NCBI GenBank assembly: GCA_900618425.1
Contig: UZAN01039861.1
Span: 34,711 to 98,710 of the forward strand
Direction: 5' to 3'
Length of the DNA: 64,000 bases
Source of the DNA: Echinostoma caproni
Lineage: Eukaryota; Platyhelminthes; Trematoda; Plagiorchiida; Echinostomatidae
The notes beneath the pieces are model-generated. The model was not told the origin of the DNA. It did no database searches and saw only the letters and a list, made by a program, of their open reading frames with translations. Shown piece after piece: positions 1-12,024 of the stretch (its first letter is position 1; each line of letters starts with the position of its first letter). A program made the position numbers and the translations under genes.

Positions 1-29
1 CGTTTATTCGGAACAAAACTTCTTGTCGC

Positions 30-230
30 ACACCACTGTATGGTGAATCGCAAGAATCGGGTAGACCCCGATAGTCGTGAAGATCCATCTTCCAGTCATG
101 AATACCGACAGCGTTGACCTTGTAACTTTGCCCATCTAACCAAATAAAGCCCAGCTAGTTTAGACGTGCGGCTGAGCCAGACAACAACGGGGAGGCTTAA
201 CACCAACTAAAAGAACGATGAAGACACATC
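30..230 (-). repeat. SINE family B, copy 1 (degenerate)
   Basis: This stretch aligns by eye with the better copy at 52496-52735. Shared blocks include the 'ACCCC-TAGTC-TGA-GATCC' region and the 'CCA-ATAA-GCCC' region in the same order. Read on minus, the family runs tRNA-like head, middle, then a short palindromic 3' end. A tRNA-like head may survive separately at 345-400, where the minus strand has a B-box-like GTTCAAATCC; about 115 unrelated bases would separate it. The copy is old, and the left edge is close to the window start, so its end is uncertain. Confidence 0.45.
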
Positions 231-1002
231 GGGCACGAAACATTAATGGAAAAGAAAAATACTTCTCCCTGAATAACCCGTGTTCGTCGGCCATTAAAAA
301 TGAAAGGTTATTATAAAAATACTAAAAACAAAGGGATTCAGGTTAAACCAATAGGATTTGAACACCCCGTCTCCGGGTCACAGTAATAGCGACCTAAAGG
401 AATAAACTGTGGCAATTACAACCTGCTTGAGAACTCGTTTGGAGCAAAGGCTTTCACGTGGATAGTATTTACGTTGCATGTCAACCAAGACTGCGGTGGA
501 CACAATATAAAAATATAATACATGTAGACCAAATATATATTGATACTTATCGTAGCAATGGATTTCGATCTTTTGTGATTATGACCGTTCCGGAAGAGGA
601 AAATCATTTCCAGTCGGTTTCGATGTACCCTGAAATGAGAAAGTTTTTCGAATAAAATAAGATTTAAATTGAATAACACTACACTTAACTTTTCAAAGTC
701 CACTGTTTTATTGTCCGCACAATTTGACGCATGCGACTGAAAATCACATGAATAGGTAAATTCAGTCGACTGCATTTGCGAAACCTCCTTACGCTAAAGT
801 TTCTAACCCTCAGGCGAATCTGTGTTATCTTGATGATCTGAGATGTGCCGTTAGAAACACATTTTCACTTTCCCCTGTGTAAAATGTGATGCACATGACG
901 TGCAGGTGTTCGACAGAAACGGTGTCGGTTTTCAGTGATTTATTAGGTTTAAAATACTTGATCGCTCACATATCAGTATTGGGTTTCAGCTACAGAAACA
1001 GA
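231..1002. other. No gene seen
   Basis: AT-rich sequence with only short frames on both strands, overlapping each other at 416-775. No splice-bounded coding segment, RNA gene or transposon protein was recognised. A possible SINE head lies at 345-400 (see family B copy 1). Confidence 0.6.
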
Positions 1003-1040
1003 TAATAATATTATTATTAATAATAATAATAATAATAATC
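1003..1040. repeat. (TAA)n microsatellite
   Basis: An uninterrupted run of TAA/ATT trinucleotides, switching phase once near its left end. It lies about 40 bases from the left edge of the foldback SINE, a common place for simple repeats seeded by retroposon tails. Confidence 0.9.
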
Positions 1041-1084
1041 ATATAATCTCATTTGAGTAATGGAGGATTTGATTAAATTTCAAA

Positions 1085-1345
1085 TGGGAATTCATCGTGT
1101 ATATGGTAAATAAAGTGTGAACTGAAAATCTAGGAAGCACTGGACAGCTGTTCCTACCTGGTTCGGTCTCATCAGCAGTGCGAATGCATCAACCTAACTG
1201 GGGATCGAACCAGGGACTTCATGGGCAGAACGCATGCATGCTACCCACTAAGCCACCAAGCGGCTGATCAGACTGCTCTTCATTTTCCATCTACACGATA
1301 TAACACAACCCATCTTTGCGAGCTTGTTGCGGGCCACAGACCCTG
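1085..1345 (-). repeat. SINE family A, copy 1: tRNA-like head plus hammerhead
   Basis: Read on minus, a 5' module contains CCGCAACAAGC. A tRNA-like module follows with an A-box-like GGTGGCTTAGTGGG (about 1243-1258) and a B-box GGTTCGATCCCC (1200-1211). A hammerhead-like module (1137-1181) and a tail with CTAGATTTTCAGTTC come last. Two other copies (15459-15740, 54890-55107) keep the same order of modules, so this is a dispersed family and not a chance tRNA-like match. The arrangement resembles the known tRNA-derived, hammerhead-bearing SINEs of schistosomes. That comparison is from family knowledge; the sequence identity to them was not tested. Confidence 0.65.
1137..1181 (-). ncRNA. Hammerhead ribozyme relic in SINE family A copy 1
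   Basis: Minus strand reading: stem I GCACTG pairs perfectly with CAGTGC. The core CTGATGA is intact. Stem II is GACC/GGTA (three of four pairs) around a six-base loop. The conserved GAAA is GGAA here. Stem III is the self-complementary CAGCTG, followed by the cleavage triplet GTC. One substitution in an invariant core position (A to G in GAAA) should cripple cleavage. Copy 2 keeps GAAA at the same place, so the ancestor probably had the full core. Confidence 0.6.
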
Positions 1346-1352
1346 CTCATCT

Positions 1353-1460
1353 CAGAAGCAGATGAGACCCAGTCAAATCGAAACAGCTGTCCAGTGCTTC
1401 CTAGCTTTTCAGTTCATGCATCATTTGCCATATACACCACGAATTCCAATTTGAAATAAT
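1353..1460 (+). repeat. Second, inverted SINE A fragment
   Basis: On plus, a hammerhead remnant (CAGATGA, degenerate stem II, intact GAAA, CAGCTG, GTC, then CAGTGC at 1391-1396) is followed by the family A tail. It is the inverse of 1078-1157, with about 78 bases matching at high identity, which gives the locus terminal inverted repeats. Only the 3' part of the unit is present. Confidence 0.6.
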
Positions 1461-1469
1461 ATGATCGTT

Positions 1470-3570
1470 TTGGTGGCAGTCATCTTTTTAAAGTACGAAA
1501 TCTTCAAACGAGGTTACAACAGTAACCGTCACCTATTACGGTTTTACTCATATTCAAATTTTCTTTGAATATGCAAATTACTATATACCATAATTGCACC
1601 ATTTTAAAATAAATGGCTGCCACCAGACTAAGGAGGAGAATAGCCTATTTTGTGTGTCTATCTATCCCGAGAACACTAGAAGATCTTCGATGATAAATTC
1701 CAAGCCTATGTGCTTTAACAATGCAGAGCTTTCCTTGATCGCTGTGAAAAATTCCCACCCACAAAACCCTAAATATATTAGCTAAAAACTAACCTCCAGA
1801 AAACAGTGATTAAAATTCCAAATTTTTTCAAATCACACATTTTATTAATGATGTTCCGACTCTGAACGGGACCTAAATCAAAATGATCAGAAATCAATAA
1901 AAAGTAGTCTCTCTCTCCGTCTGTCTCTCTGTGCTCTGCGACAACTAAACTTGACCAGCGGAGCTTATAACCATTTAAGGGCTAAAATATCTGTCAGATT
2001 ATACATACAATTATCAGTTTTTGTAGGGATTCTACAAGTGAGCTCAAATGAGCTCAGTCAAAACAAATTGGATCTTACCAACTGTTATTGTTGTCACGAC
2101 CGGAGTGGCACTGTCATATGACATAAGTAGCCATACATCACAAAGGGTGATAATGTGACTCTGATCAGGAATGAGCCCTGAAACTCGAAAACCGCTGGCG
2201 AAGTATTCACAATTCTAGAGTCGCGTTTCCATTGGCGTCGGTTATATGTATCACGTGATTTCAGACAATTCGATTTATCAGCTATGGTTTGCGGATTCAT
2301 TCACGTATCCTTTGAATCAGCTGCAACTGGTGAATTTGGGAACACCACATGCAATTCAAATCTTGATACTGATGGAACTGGATTGATTCCAGGCTCCAGA
2401 TAGATCAGGTGTGAATGACAACACAATAATTTAATTATGTGTATTAATAATGGTTGAGTGAATCATTAACCATTCGGATGAAAGTAAATGCTCCGAATTT
2501 CTATTTAAAAGGTCATTATTTATATTACCATGGGGTTAATGGGATAAGGAAATCTTGCATAAGTTTGACGAATGACGTGAAGGAGACAGGCGTTTGGTAG
2601 ATCATCACCGGTGGTGTTATTGGGAGAAAAAGAACCTCGCATTCTTTAAAACTGTAACAAAGGGTGTTTTTCCTGTTAAGCTTTAATGAAACTGTGTTCT
2701 GTAACACCAGATTTTTTATTTGATTATTGATTTGGTTCGTTCATAGTCCATAAGCAGACCCTCACCCCTTGGTATCTTGCTAGGCGCATGAGGAAAGGAT
2801 AGCATTTACTAACCACCACAATAATCGTTATGGTGGAATTTCCCACAGCAACTTCACCCAATATAACAGTACAGTTAGATAATTTTGCACACGTGAGCCA
2901 TTCTGTGTGTGTTATACTTATGGTCAGTTTCCACTCAAAATCGACTAGGAAAATTCCAGCTAATTAGCATATCCAATTCGGTTTTACGGGAATCGCACGC
3001 ATATATTATTTGACCCACGTTTGGTCATTCATCAGTTGCAGAATGACCAAACATCTTTGCTGACTGAGTTTTTATAAAAGGCAGTTTGTAGGTAGCTTTT
3101 GCCTTTTCTGAATGCTTTTTCGATACACAGAAACTAGCTGAAAACTCGATTGATGCCTGGAAATACATGACGTGCTAAATTAAGATGATTTAGAAAATTT
3201 ATTGAAGAAATGGCACTTCAGTCTTTCCCTATCACTCAACTATGTGATCAGGTTTTCTATTATTTTTAGGTTCATTTCACGAAATACAGCCAGTCGGTTT
3301 TGTGTCAAGTTGGAGTTAAGCTGTGAATAAAAAGCTTTGTCTTTGTTATTTTGTAAATCCGACCGGAATCCACAGAAATTCCGTATTGATCTGTAGAAAA
3401 TCAGTTCTGCATTCACGGGGCTTCTAATCGTGAATTTAAGGTGAATATAGATCAGCCGTTCCTACGATCTCAGAGTTTTGTTCTACTGTTGATCTCCTGA
3501 ATATGCTTTGCTTGTGGATGGATATAGTCATAAGACCGATGCCTATTTTTATCTGTATGGTTTGAATACA
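1470..3570. other. No gene seen
   Basis: Intron- or intergenic-like sequence. A short CT-rich tract lies near 1908-1935. Short frames on either strand lack splice context or recognisable domains. Confidence 0.6.
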
Positions 3571-3574
3571 TACA

Positions 3575-3820
3575 CTTGTGGAATGAACCGGAGACGGGGT
3601 GAACCCCATAGTCACGAAGATCTGTTGTTCAGTGATGGAAACCGGTAGCCTAAACCTCGGGATTTGGAGTGGTAAACCACATAAGTCCCCTCTAGGTCGA
3701 ACTGGATAGCACGAAGAATACCTACCACGACCGTTGGGGGTTGGGGGGTGGTGGCGGAGCTCAGACCACGGGATCCAAAGCACGCCGGTGACAGTGACTA
3801 AACTACCGTACCACTACCAC
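3575..3820 (-). repeat. SINE family B, copy 2
   Basis: Same orientation and block order as 52496-52735: the '3' end' block ACCCCATAGTCACGA, then GGGA(T/C)TTGGAGTG, ACCACATAAG(T/G)CCCC, and a tRNA-like head ending in GCACGCCGGTG-CAG-GACTAA. The B-box position is degraded (GAGCTCAGACC on plus). A G-rich insertion-like run sits at about 3733-3750. The overlapping 115-codon minus frame is a by-product of this repeat. Confidence 0.7.
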
Positions 3821-3839
3821 TCATTGTTGATTCCGGCTG

Positions 3840-6800
3840 AGATGCTCAACTATTTTAGGATTCCTGTGTTAAAAACACCATCGACCTTATTTTGAGGAAG
3901 ATCACATTTGCTTTGCCCGATCGTGTCCACGGTGCATCTTTTCGTCATATCTGGTTGTCCAACTCAATCTCATTCGAAAACACTGTCCCTATTCCACTTA
4001 CCAAGTTGGTGTCGGTTGTAAATAATGATTTTCTGAAATAAAGTGGTACAAATGGCAATGATTTATCAATTCTCTTTTGGAAATATCATCTGGGTTTTTA
4101 TTATCGATGCATTTAACTCCTAAACTTTCGGGGATTCGGTCTCATGAACACATTCTGTGCATTTGCTAACGATTTGGTTCTCCTCCTTCCAGATTCCCAA
4201 GCAAATATTCCATGCTTCACTTTGCAGACTCCACATTCTTCCGCTTGAAGTAGTCTGCACCAGTGAGGCGGAAAACTGTAAACCGCGACCATTTCGTCGC
4301 ATTGGGTTTGAAACTTTCTCTGCTCTATAGAACCACATCAAATAAAATAGTGTTGAGCGAGAATGCAATGGCTAAAAATACAATTCGTTGGGGAAAGCAA
4401 TACACAATCAGGTTAACTCCATTTCAATACTCCTTAATGCACTCGCCAACCCGCAAATCTTGTCCGTTGAATTGCGCACATGGACCCCTGCTTGGCTGGA
4501 TATTGGCTAGTCTGTTGAGTTCATTCACAATAACAGTAACAATAGTCAATCCCAAAACAGTTTTCCTAATCTCGACGAACAAGGACATGCGTGTGTCTAC
4601 CTATCTTTCAAAGCAGATGAAGTAAACTCATAAAACCTAGTTGTTTTGCACAGGCCGTGATAGGAACGTGTGATTCTGACAGATCCTGTGTAGGGAACCT
4701 GCATTGTTTTACCTTGCACCTGCAGACAGACACACCGAACGATTAGAATCTGTTCCATTAACCAGAATGTGTAAACATGTCTTGAAAGAATTCGGTCATC
4801 CTCGGGAAAACCAGCATGAAGTTCAATCGTTTGACATATAATAGACTCCGATTTGCCAATCAACAATCCAAAAGCATCCAGGGTTTATGTGCTACCTCGA
4901 AGTTGACTGATTTCTAGAATTGATAACTATTCATCACCTGAATCCCCAAGAATATGTTCCACAGCATTTGTGTTGCAACCAGTGTTGCTGTGATGTGGTA
5001 TAGTCACACAAGACATCGCGCGAAACCATACGCTCCACCACCACCCTCCACTCTCACCCGCAACCACCGCTGCTAATCACCGTCTTTTTTAAGCGGTCTC
5101 TTTCACTAGGTTATTGTCAAATTATGTGATTTGCTTTAATCTGTAAAAACGAACAAAATTTAGTAAATCACTTGTCCGGACGGAAATTTTCAACTACTTT
5201 GTTCATTCTCTTGACCTGATTGTACGTTGGAATGTCAAATATAGTATAATCTCTGATAATGGTCACGCGATAATGAGTGAGGGGTTGATGCATACAACAA
5301 ACAAGATACATTGTGTAGAGTTATTGAAATAGTCTTCGTAATTAATTACCCACTGTTTATGGATGTAAAAAGCCACAGACCAGGTTTTGGCTCCAAATTG
5401 ACATCTCATTTTGCTACAAAATACGAACCTAGAGATAATTGAATATGCAGGTATTGCCTGTTTGTGTCAAACACTTGCATGCAGTGTTACCCAATTGTCA
5501 TTCACAAATATACTCTGTCACGCAGCATACCGGGTATTGTCAGGGAACGCATAGTTCTATAAATATCCTGTCAATGTTTTTGGGAGTTTCTGCTCCTCAA
5601 GCAAGTTTAGTTCACAATTAGATGACGACGATAGACTTACACACCGATTTTTCAAATTTATCTCAAAAATGATTAGTTTAGATCGCTCCATGATTTGAAG
5701 TCAACTGACGACATCAAGCAACGTTTGGTGTTGAATTTATTTAGCTACTTTTATATAGCTTCCATGGTCGAACCCTTTCCCTACAGCGTAATAAGATACA
5801 ATTTATCTCTATTTGCTCCCAGAGTCATTAAAGCTGCGTTTTTATGAAATATTCCCTATCCGTGCTGTGCGTTAAACTTTATGCTTATCGGGTTCACTTT
5901 GTATTTCATTGACAACGTGTAGACTGTGTTACAAGCAGGAAGTCTTTGACAACCATACCTCAAACAAGAGAATATTCTACTAGTAATTTTAGTCCTTCTT
6001 AACTTTCAAGAGGTATATTTCTATGGAGACAGAACGGAACAAAAGGTTACAGCTGAAGTGTTTCGTGGATTTGTTAGCCGTTTACGTTACAGTTTGCATC
6101 CCTGGCACGATCAATTGGTGAAGTATCGAAGAACAAACCTTTTTCATTCACAGCAATCTCCATATGTGCGTGTGCTAAGATTAAGGAACAATGGATAACG
6201 GGATGAGACTATTTTTTCTTCTCAAATTCTGTTCGATCTAATTACTGCCTCAGTTTATTTAATCGCTGAGAACAAAAGGATTGGCTTGAATCAATAAGAA
6301 CACCTAGTGTCCTTATAGATCCAGGTGGGTCATGTGACGACGATGTATGTACATACTTCCGTGTGAAACGAGTACACTCAGTCACGTGAAAGACTTTACT
6401 TGAAAAGGGTTAGCTACAATATATCATTGAATAAAAACGTTTTCACACAAACGATAAATTATGAGCCTTAAGTATTCAGTGATCGAGAATATACTCCATA
6501 TGGAGGTATATTGAAACAGTCAGTAAATGTTATGAAATGTGATCTTCATGGAATTAAATGAATAGAAATGAAACAAACATTGGCATTTCAATCGCTAAGG
6601 GAAAAAAATTGTGCTAAGCAGTTTATAAATAAAGTGTTTAGGCAGCTTCTTGATGCGAATTTGTAGTGGTCGCATCAACGATTAGGCAGAATATGCTGAA
6701 TATCATGTGACACACATCCAGTGAGTTCTGTGGATTTGTCGAAGAAATCAATGAAATCCTTGAACCAGAAGTTATGTGATCTTAAATCGGTTTATTTGCT

Positions 6801-7928
6801 TGGGCGCTGTCACAGAAGACCATTGGAATTCGAATGTTGCTAAACCATTATTCTCGACTGGTTTGTGGGGAAATGCATTTTTCATCTATCAATCATCTTC
6901 TGGTGCTTTTGACTACTGGAAATCATAACGGGCCTTACCTTTGTAGAATACGAGAAGGACAGCTCTTGTGAGGCAAAACATTAAATTGAAAATGATATGA
7001 TACTATAGAACATCTTTGTACAATGCTTCATTTGATTCTGTACCGTAGATGCAATCCTTGTTTCTGGGTGAACTTTCATTCCTCGCCAGTTCTTCCTATT
7101 TCTCATTCCGATTTGAGAAATGGTCAAAAAGATACTTATTAATAGGTGTTTTGCATACCATTTCGAAATATTGTTTTCTTTTAGCATCACCTGGGACATA
7201 AATATCGAATGCCGTTCAAAATTCTAAAAGGAGACAAAATCTGATCAAATGTCCACCACCGGTTTATGTATCATTACTTTACCATCCATAAGAGTAAAGC
7301 ATGAAATTAAAAAGACTAACAGTATTCGACCGATTCGTGTATAAACCTTTCAATTTGCTATTCGAACTAGTTGAATATAAATTAGCTAACCAAAGCTATA
7401 TATTTATATTTTTAATTCCTAAAATGAAGAATTATCGGTTATTTTGATTCTCATTGGGATTATTCTACACTTTCAGTCGCCCTAAAGCCAACATCATCAG
7501 CATCAATCTTTCCACTTCATTCCGCGGTGAATGTCACCAACTTATCATCTCGTTGGTCGGATTTTCGAATCTCACAATTACCGCTGGTTCTTCCCTCATT
7601 TTCTATACATTATATGACAGTCTCCCCCCCCCCTCTTTTCCTATAATCCTATATATGCAGTAATATGAAGTGAAATGAAATGAACTTGAAATAAAGTTGC
7701 AAATCGACATTTGATCTGATCCTGGATATACAAAATCTAAACACAGAAGATGATTAGACATTCGATATTCCGAATCGTTACCAACTCCAGGTGTTTACAC
7801 AGTCGATCGTGTCCACTGCATGATACTTGAAGTCTGTGCATGCATCTCTATCCACTTCCGCCTGACCAGCTGGGCAACCAAAAAGGCCTATTTCCAGTCC
7901 ACTCACCACCTAGCTGTGTTCTTATCAG
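3840..7928. other. No gene confirmed
   Basis: About 4 kb of unique-looking, moderately AT-rich DNA. Frames of 60-120 codons occur on both strands (the longest about 4263-4625 plus) but overlap each other in opposite strands and show no domain or splice support. A C-run lies at 7624-7633, followed by an AATAAA at about 7689. Confidence 0.55.
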
Positions 7929-8104
7929 TTCCTAGCACTAGAAATCAAACTATGAAGGGCACATCTGGTCACGTTGTGGTTGGGTGCGGCTGCGTTAAAC
8001 GTCATCGTGACATCGGGGATGACTGGACTGGACCGGACGGGTCCCGCCCACAGCATCCTTTTACTCGCTCCGTCGGTTCTGTCGATTGTGGAACGATCGA
8101 AAAC
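7929..8104 (+). CDS. Possible internal exon, unknown protein
   Basis: The segment is preceded by a pyrimidine-rich acceptor ending TTCTTATCAG and followed by a strong donor GTGAGT at 8105. One frame is open across it (entering with two bases of a split codon, leaving in phase 0) and encodes about 58 residues. These include GTSGHVVVGCGCVKRH and a GDDWTGPDG stretch. It is clearly richer in G+C than its flanks. No domain was recognised. An opposite-strand frame is also open here, so strand is not certain, and a repeat origin is possible. Confidence 0.35.
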
Positions 8105-8109
8105 GTGAG

Positions 8110-10339
8110 TCACAAACTACAAATTGGGAAAATACTGGAACATATTCGTCCATCCACAACAGAGGAATGCACGCGATGTGAGCCAGTGACCCCCTAGTCT
8201 GCTTGCACGGATGAATAAACATATACACGAGAAATGACATTCCAGTTAACCAATTTTTTTAGATTAAAACGCCTGATATGTTGACGACACACACTTTGTT
8301 ATTAACGATCGACCCAAGTTACTTGTTTCAGAAATGTCTTCTCGTAACGTAATTATTCTTCTCGCCCATTATTCCACCACATCCCAGTTAGAGAATCAAC
8401 CCGGATTAAATCTCCTCGTTTTCATACCAACACACCAGGAACTCCCTATCAGCCTCTTATAAATAACAATCTGATGGCTTGAAAATGAATTCGCTGGAAA
8501 CACGTTAGCCTAAGCTCTGTATTTACTGTTCGATAATGTTGAGGGGAAAAATAAACACAATGATTTCTAACTCTCATGAGTCACACTTATTCTCGTCCAC
8601 CCAAATGCATAGTCCACTAACCCCATCGACCAATCAAAGTCACACATACCAAAAACAGTCGAGAAGTTCAATGCACTTTTTCTATATTTATGTATGTGTA
8701 CTAGCCAAGGAACGAAGTTATTGAAAACAAGGGTGTTCACCATTTCGGGTTTTTCGCGAAACCAACTTTATTTATCCAAAACAATTGTGAACCTAGTTCA
8801 TGTTGGTGCCAATCCTTGGTGCCGAGGGAAAACCGCCTCGTTGTAGGTAACAGAATTGTTCATGCACAGAAATATGGTACCCATTTAGTCTTCCTCCATG
8901 ATTAAACATCTCATCGGGAAAAACAATGACCATTAGAACCCATTCCTGTAGAAATCAAAAGTACGCGTATATGCTAGTTTGGTCTACCAAACACGCTCCC
9001 CCGTCATTTACAATAAGTTCTCGTAAATTGCGATGATCGTTGATAGAGTTAGTTTCTTGCGACTCCTCAGCAAAACCTCCTTTCATGTTCATTCTGCATT
9101 TCAATTCGTAGACAATCGAGTTCAGAAACAAGATCAACAGCTGTGTGCGTACCTGAACGTTTTGATGCTCTCATATTTATTCGCCTTTTATTATTGTCCG
9201 GTAATCAAGCAATATTTTAATCACAACATTTGGTAAGGCTTTAAAATCTCACCTCCACTTCATTATATCCCGAAATTGGAGTAGCGCTGTATAACTACTT
9301 TGCGTTAATTGCTTCGTGCCTTTTGGTTGCTATAACAACGAACAAAGTGCAAATAAAGTAATGCCGGCCAATGAATATAGTCGTGTATATCATACATCAA
9401 TCAAATTTTGGAAAAGTGTTAGTTGCAGAAATGCAAAAAGCACATTCACAGAAGTTTTTGAGGACGTGGGAAAAAGTACTGAAGCAAAGAGCGAGTCACT
9501 TTGGGTTGAAAAAATATATATAACTCGCATATCAGTGATACAGGTTTTATTCTGGGCTCGAAAACCTGCCATATTTATCTGGTGTTATAATTAAACGAGA
9601 ACAATACCAAGCAGTTGCTGGTTTTCCAGAGCTAACCTAGGTACATGCTAACGTTGAGGATGCATTTATCAAAAAAATAGTTAAGCTTGTCATTGATTTG
9701 GTGTTAAGCATGTTTTCTATCCCAGACTGGGAGCGGGGCCGGGGTGGATCATCGGTTACACTGTCATTGCGTCAAGTCGACATTTACACCAAACACTTTG
9801 CATATGAACTCCAGTTATTCTATGCAGACCTAAACTTTTGAATAGTTACGGCTCTATTGTTCGTGGTAATAGTTTTACTTGTCTTATAAGATCGCCAGAG
9901 AGATTTTTAGAACACTGTGACTGTTTTTTTGTTTCCTTATACGATGTACAGACTCATCTGTTGTGGTGCAGGATGAAAACATGCTCGCCTAATCTGGATG
10001 AAACTGACAGACAGCAACCAAGTCCCGATTAAATTTAATGCCCAGCTAGACATGTTTAATCTGGTAATTGCATCTTGTCGCTCTGTCAGTAAACAGAGCA
10101 TTGTCAAAATCTCCCCTATCATTCACGTCAAGTGCAATCACAGACATTTGAACAGAAAGCTGAGTTGTAAAGGTTTGTGGTGAATCGTTTTTTGACACTG
10201 CATCGGACCGTTGACAAGATTGATTTTTACGTTGTCCTTAAATCTGTCTGCATTCTACTACGATTTGATTGATTTCTCAAGCTTTTTCTGTCCCGAGAAC
10301 CTCTGTAGGTATGTAGGAACCGTATAGCCTCAAGTGTAC
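8110..10339. other. No gene seen
   Basis: AT-rich sequence with overlapping short frames on both strands and no recognised domain or RNA. A G-rich patch lies at about 9727-9750. The stretch ends at an assembly gap. Confidence 0.6.
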
Positions 10340-11254
10340 NNNNNNNNNNNNNNNNNNNNNNNNNNNNNNNNNNNNNNNNNNNNNNNNNNNNNNNNNNNNN
10401 NNNNNNNNNNNNNNNNNNNNNNNNNNNNNNNNNNNNNNNNNNNNNNNNNNNNNNNNNNNNNNNNNNNNNNNNNNNNNNNNNNNNNNNNNNNNNNNNNNNN
10501 NNNNNNNNNNNNNNNNNNNNNNNNNNNNNNNNNNNNNNNNNNNNNNNNNNNNNNNNNNNNNNNNNNNNNNNNNNNNNNNNNNNNNNNNNNNNNNNNNNNN
10601 NNNNNNNNNNNNNNNNNNNNNNNNNNNNNNNNNNNNNNNNNNNNNNNNNNNNNNNNNNNNNNNNNNNNNNNNNNNNNNNNNNNNNNNNNNNNNNNNNNNN
10701 NNNNNNNNNNNNNNNNNNNNNNNNNNNNNNNNNNNNNNNNNNNNNNNNNNNNNNNNNNNNNNNNNNNNNNNNNNNNNNNNNNNNNNNNNNNNNNNNNNNN
10801 NNNNNNNNNNNNNNNNNNNNNNNNNNNNNNNNNNNNNNNNNNNNNNNNNNNNNNNNNNNNNNNNNNNNNNNNNNNNNNNNNNNNNNNNNNNNNNNNNNNN
10901 NNNNNNNNNNNNNNNNNNNNNNNNNNNNNNNNNNNNNNNNNNNNNNNNNNNNNNNNNNNNNNNNNNNNNNNNNNNNNNNNNNNNNNNNNNNNNNNNNNNN
11001 NNNNNNNNNNNNNNNNNNNNNNNNNNNNNNNNNNNNNNNNNNNNNNNNNNNNNNNNNNNNNNNNNNNNNNNNNNNNNNNNNNNNNNNNNNNNNNNNNNNN
11101 NNNNNNNNNNNNNNNNNNNNNNNNNNNNNNNNNNNNNNNNNNNNNNNNNNNNNNNNNNNNNNNNNNNNNNNNNNNNNNNNNNNNNNNNNNNNNNNNNNNN
11201 NNNNNNNNNNNNNNNNNNNNNNNNNNNNNNNNNNNNNNNNNNNNNNNNNNNNNN
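10340..11254. other. Assembly gap (915 Ns)
   Basis: Run of undetermined bases. Open frames crossing it are artefacts. Confidence 0.99.
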
Positions 11255-11438
11255 TAACGCGTAATCCGGACAAAAGTCACGGTGCCACTTGACCCCATCT
11301 GAGAATGGGAGTTAGTATGACAGACGACGAATCATTGAGCTCGCCACATACACACATACACGGAGACACACACACACATGATGAAATATCCGTTAACTTG
11401 TGATTATTCCTTTGAGTCATTTGATTGTAAAAACCTTC

Positions 11439-11475
11439 CTTGAGAAAGTTTACCCACGGTAACCGAAACGTCGGC
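11439..11475 (+). ncRNA. Stem-loop with hammerhead-like GAAACGTC (repeat 3' region)
   Basis: TTGAGAA is followed by a 7-pair stem (one mismatch; GTTTACC and GGTAACC around CAC), then GAAA and CGTC. This order mimics core-stem II-GAAA-cleavage triplet of a hammerhead, but the core reads TTGAGAA instead of CTGANGA and no stem I is visible. Similar CGAAACGTCGG motifs are common in metazoan repeats, including PLE ends. It is probably a degenerate repeat end, not an active ribozyme. Confidence 0.35.
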
Positions 11476-11627
11476 GAATATAATTCTCTACCGACATCGC
11501 TGTGTTATTAACTCTATCACTTTCACAATTCAACTATTCTTCCCCAGCAAAGTTACCCGCCCTTCCTTGTTTACTTCCGAATGAACATCTTCTCAAATCT
11601 TTAACACATATACCCGCTATTGGGAAA

Positions 11628-11738
11628 ATGTTTGTGCGGCGTAACCCCTTTCAGGTGATAGTCTTTCTTTCGACCATTTGTTTATCCCTAATTTATGCAT
11701 CTCCCTACCGGTACTACACACCGGTCACAGAAGAATAA
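11628..11738 (+). CDS. Possible 36-residue secreted peptide
   Basis: ATG start, 36 codons, TAA stop. The N-terminus has two arginines (residues 4-5), then a hydrophobic core about residues 10-24 (VIVFLSTICLSLIYAS). This looks like a signal peptide with a plausible cut after an alanine. It leaves a short tail PYRYYTPVTEE rich in tyrosine and acid. The frame is open further upstream (to about 11502), so it may be chance or part of an exon. Flukes do encode very small secreted peptides, but no family is recognised here. Confidence 0.22.
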   Translation: MFVRRNPFQVIVFLSTICLSLIYASPYRYYTPVTEE

Positions 11739-12024
11739 TTTCTACTATCCTCATTGGTCTTTCTGACTGTTTGAATCCTTCAAATGTATTGATGTCTGAG
11801 TAGTATTGAAAAATGTTTTCACTTCACTTCAACTTGTCCGCTTTATTTCTGCTGGTTTCATTGACAAAGAATTGCAAATTAATCTGCAGGTTCCTTTAGT
11901 TTACATCCATCGGCAGAGGCCTTTCCACGCATTCGTCTCATTCTCTCAATAGATCAAGGTATGAGATAGGTTTTACAGAAAATTGTATCTGATACCAGTC
12001 ATCCTAACCCCCATGTGTACTCAC

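Noticed and set aside
4263..4625. 120-codon plus frame
   Set aside because: Overlaps opposite-strand frames at both ends and has no domain or splice support.
7477..7663. Possible terminal exon with an acceptor TACACTTTCAG and AATAAA downstream
   Set aside because: Two frames are open and neither is favoured, the C-run makes the frame unreliable, and no motif is seen.
10227..11298. 300-350 codon frames
   Set aside because: They read through the run of Ns; only a few real codons lie at the ends.
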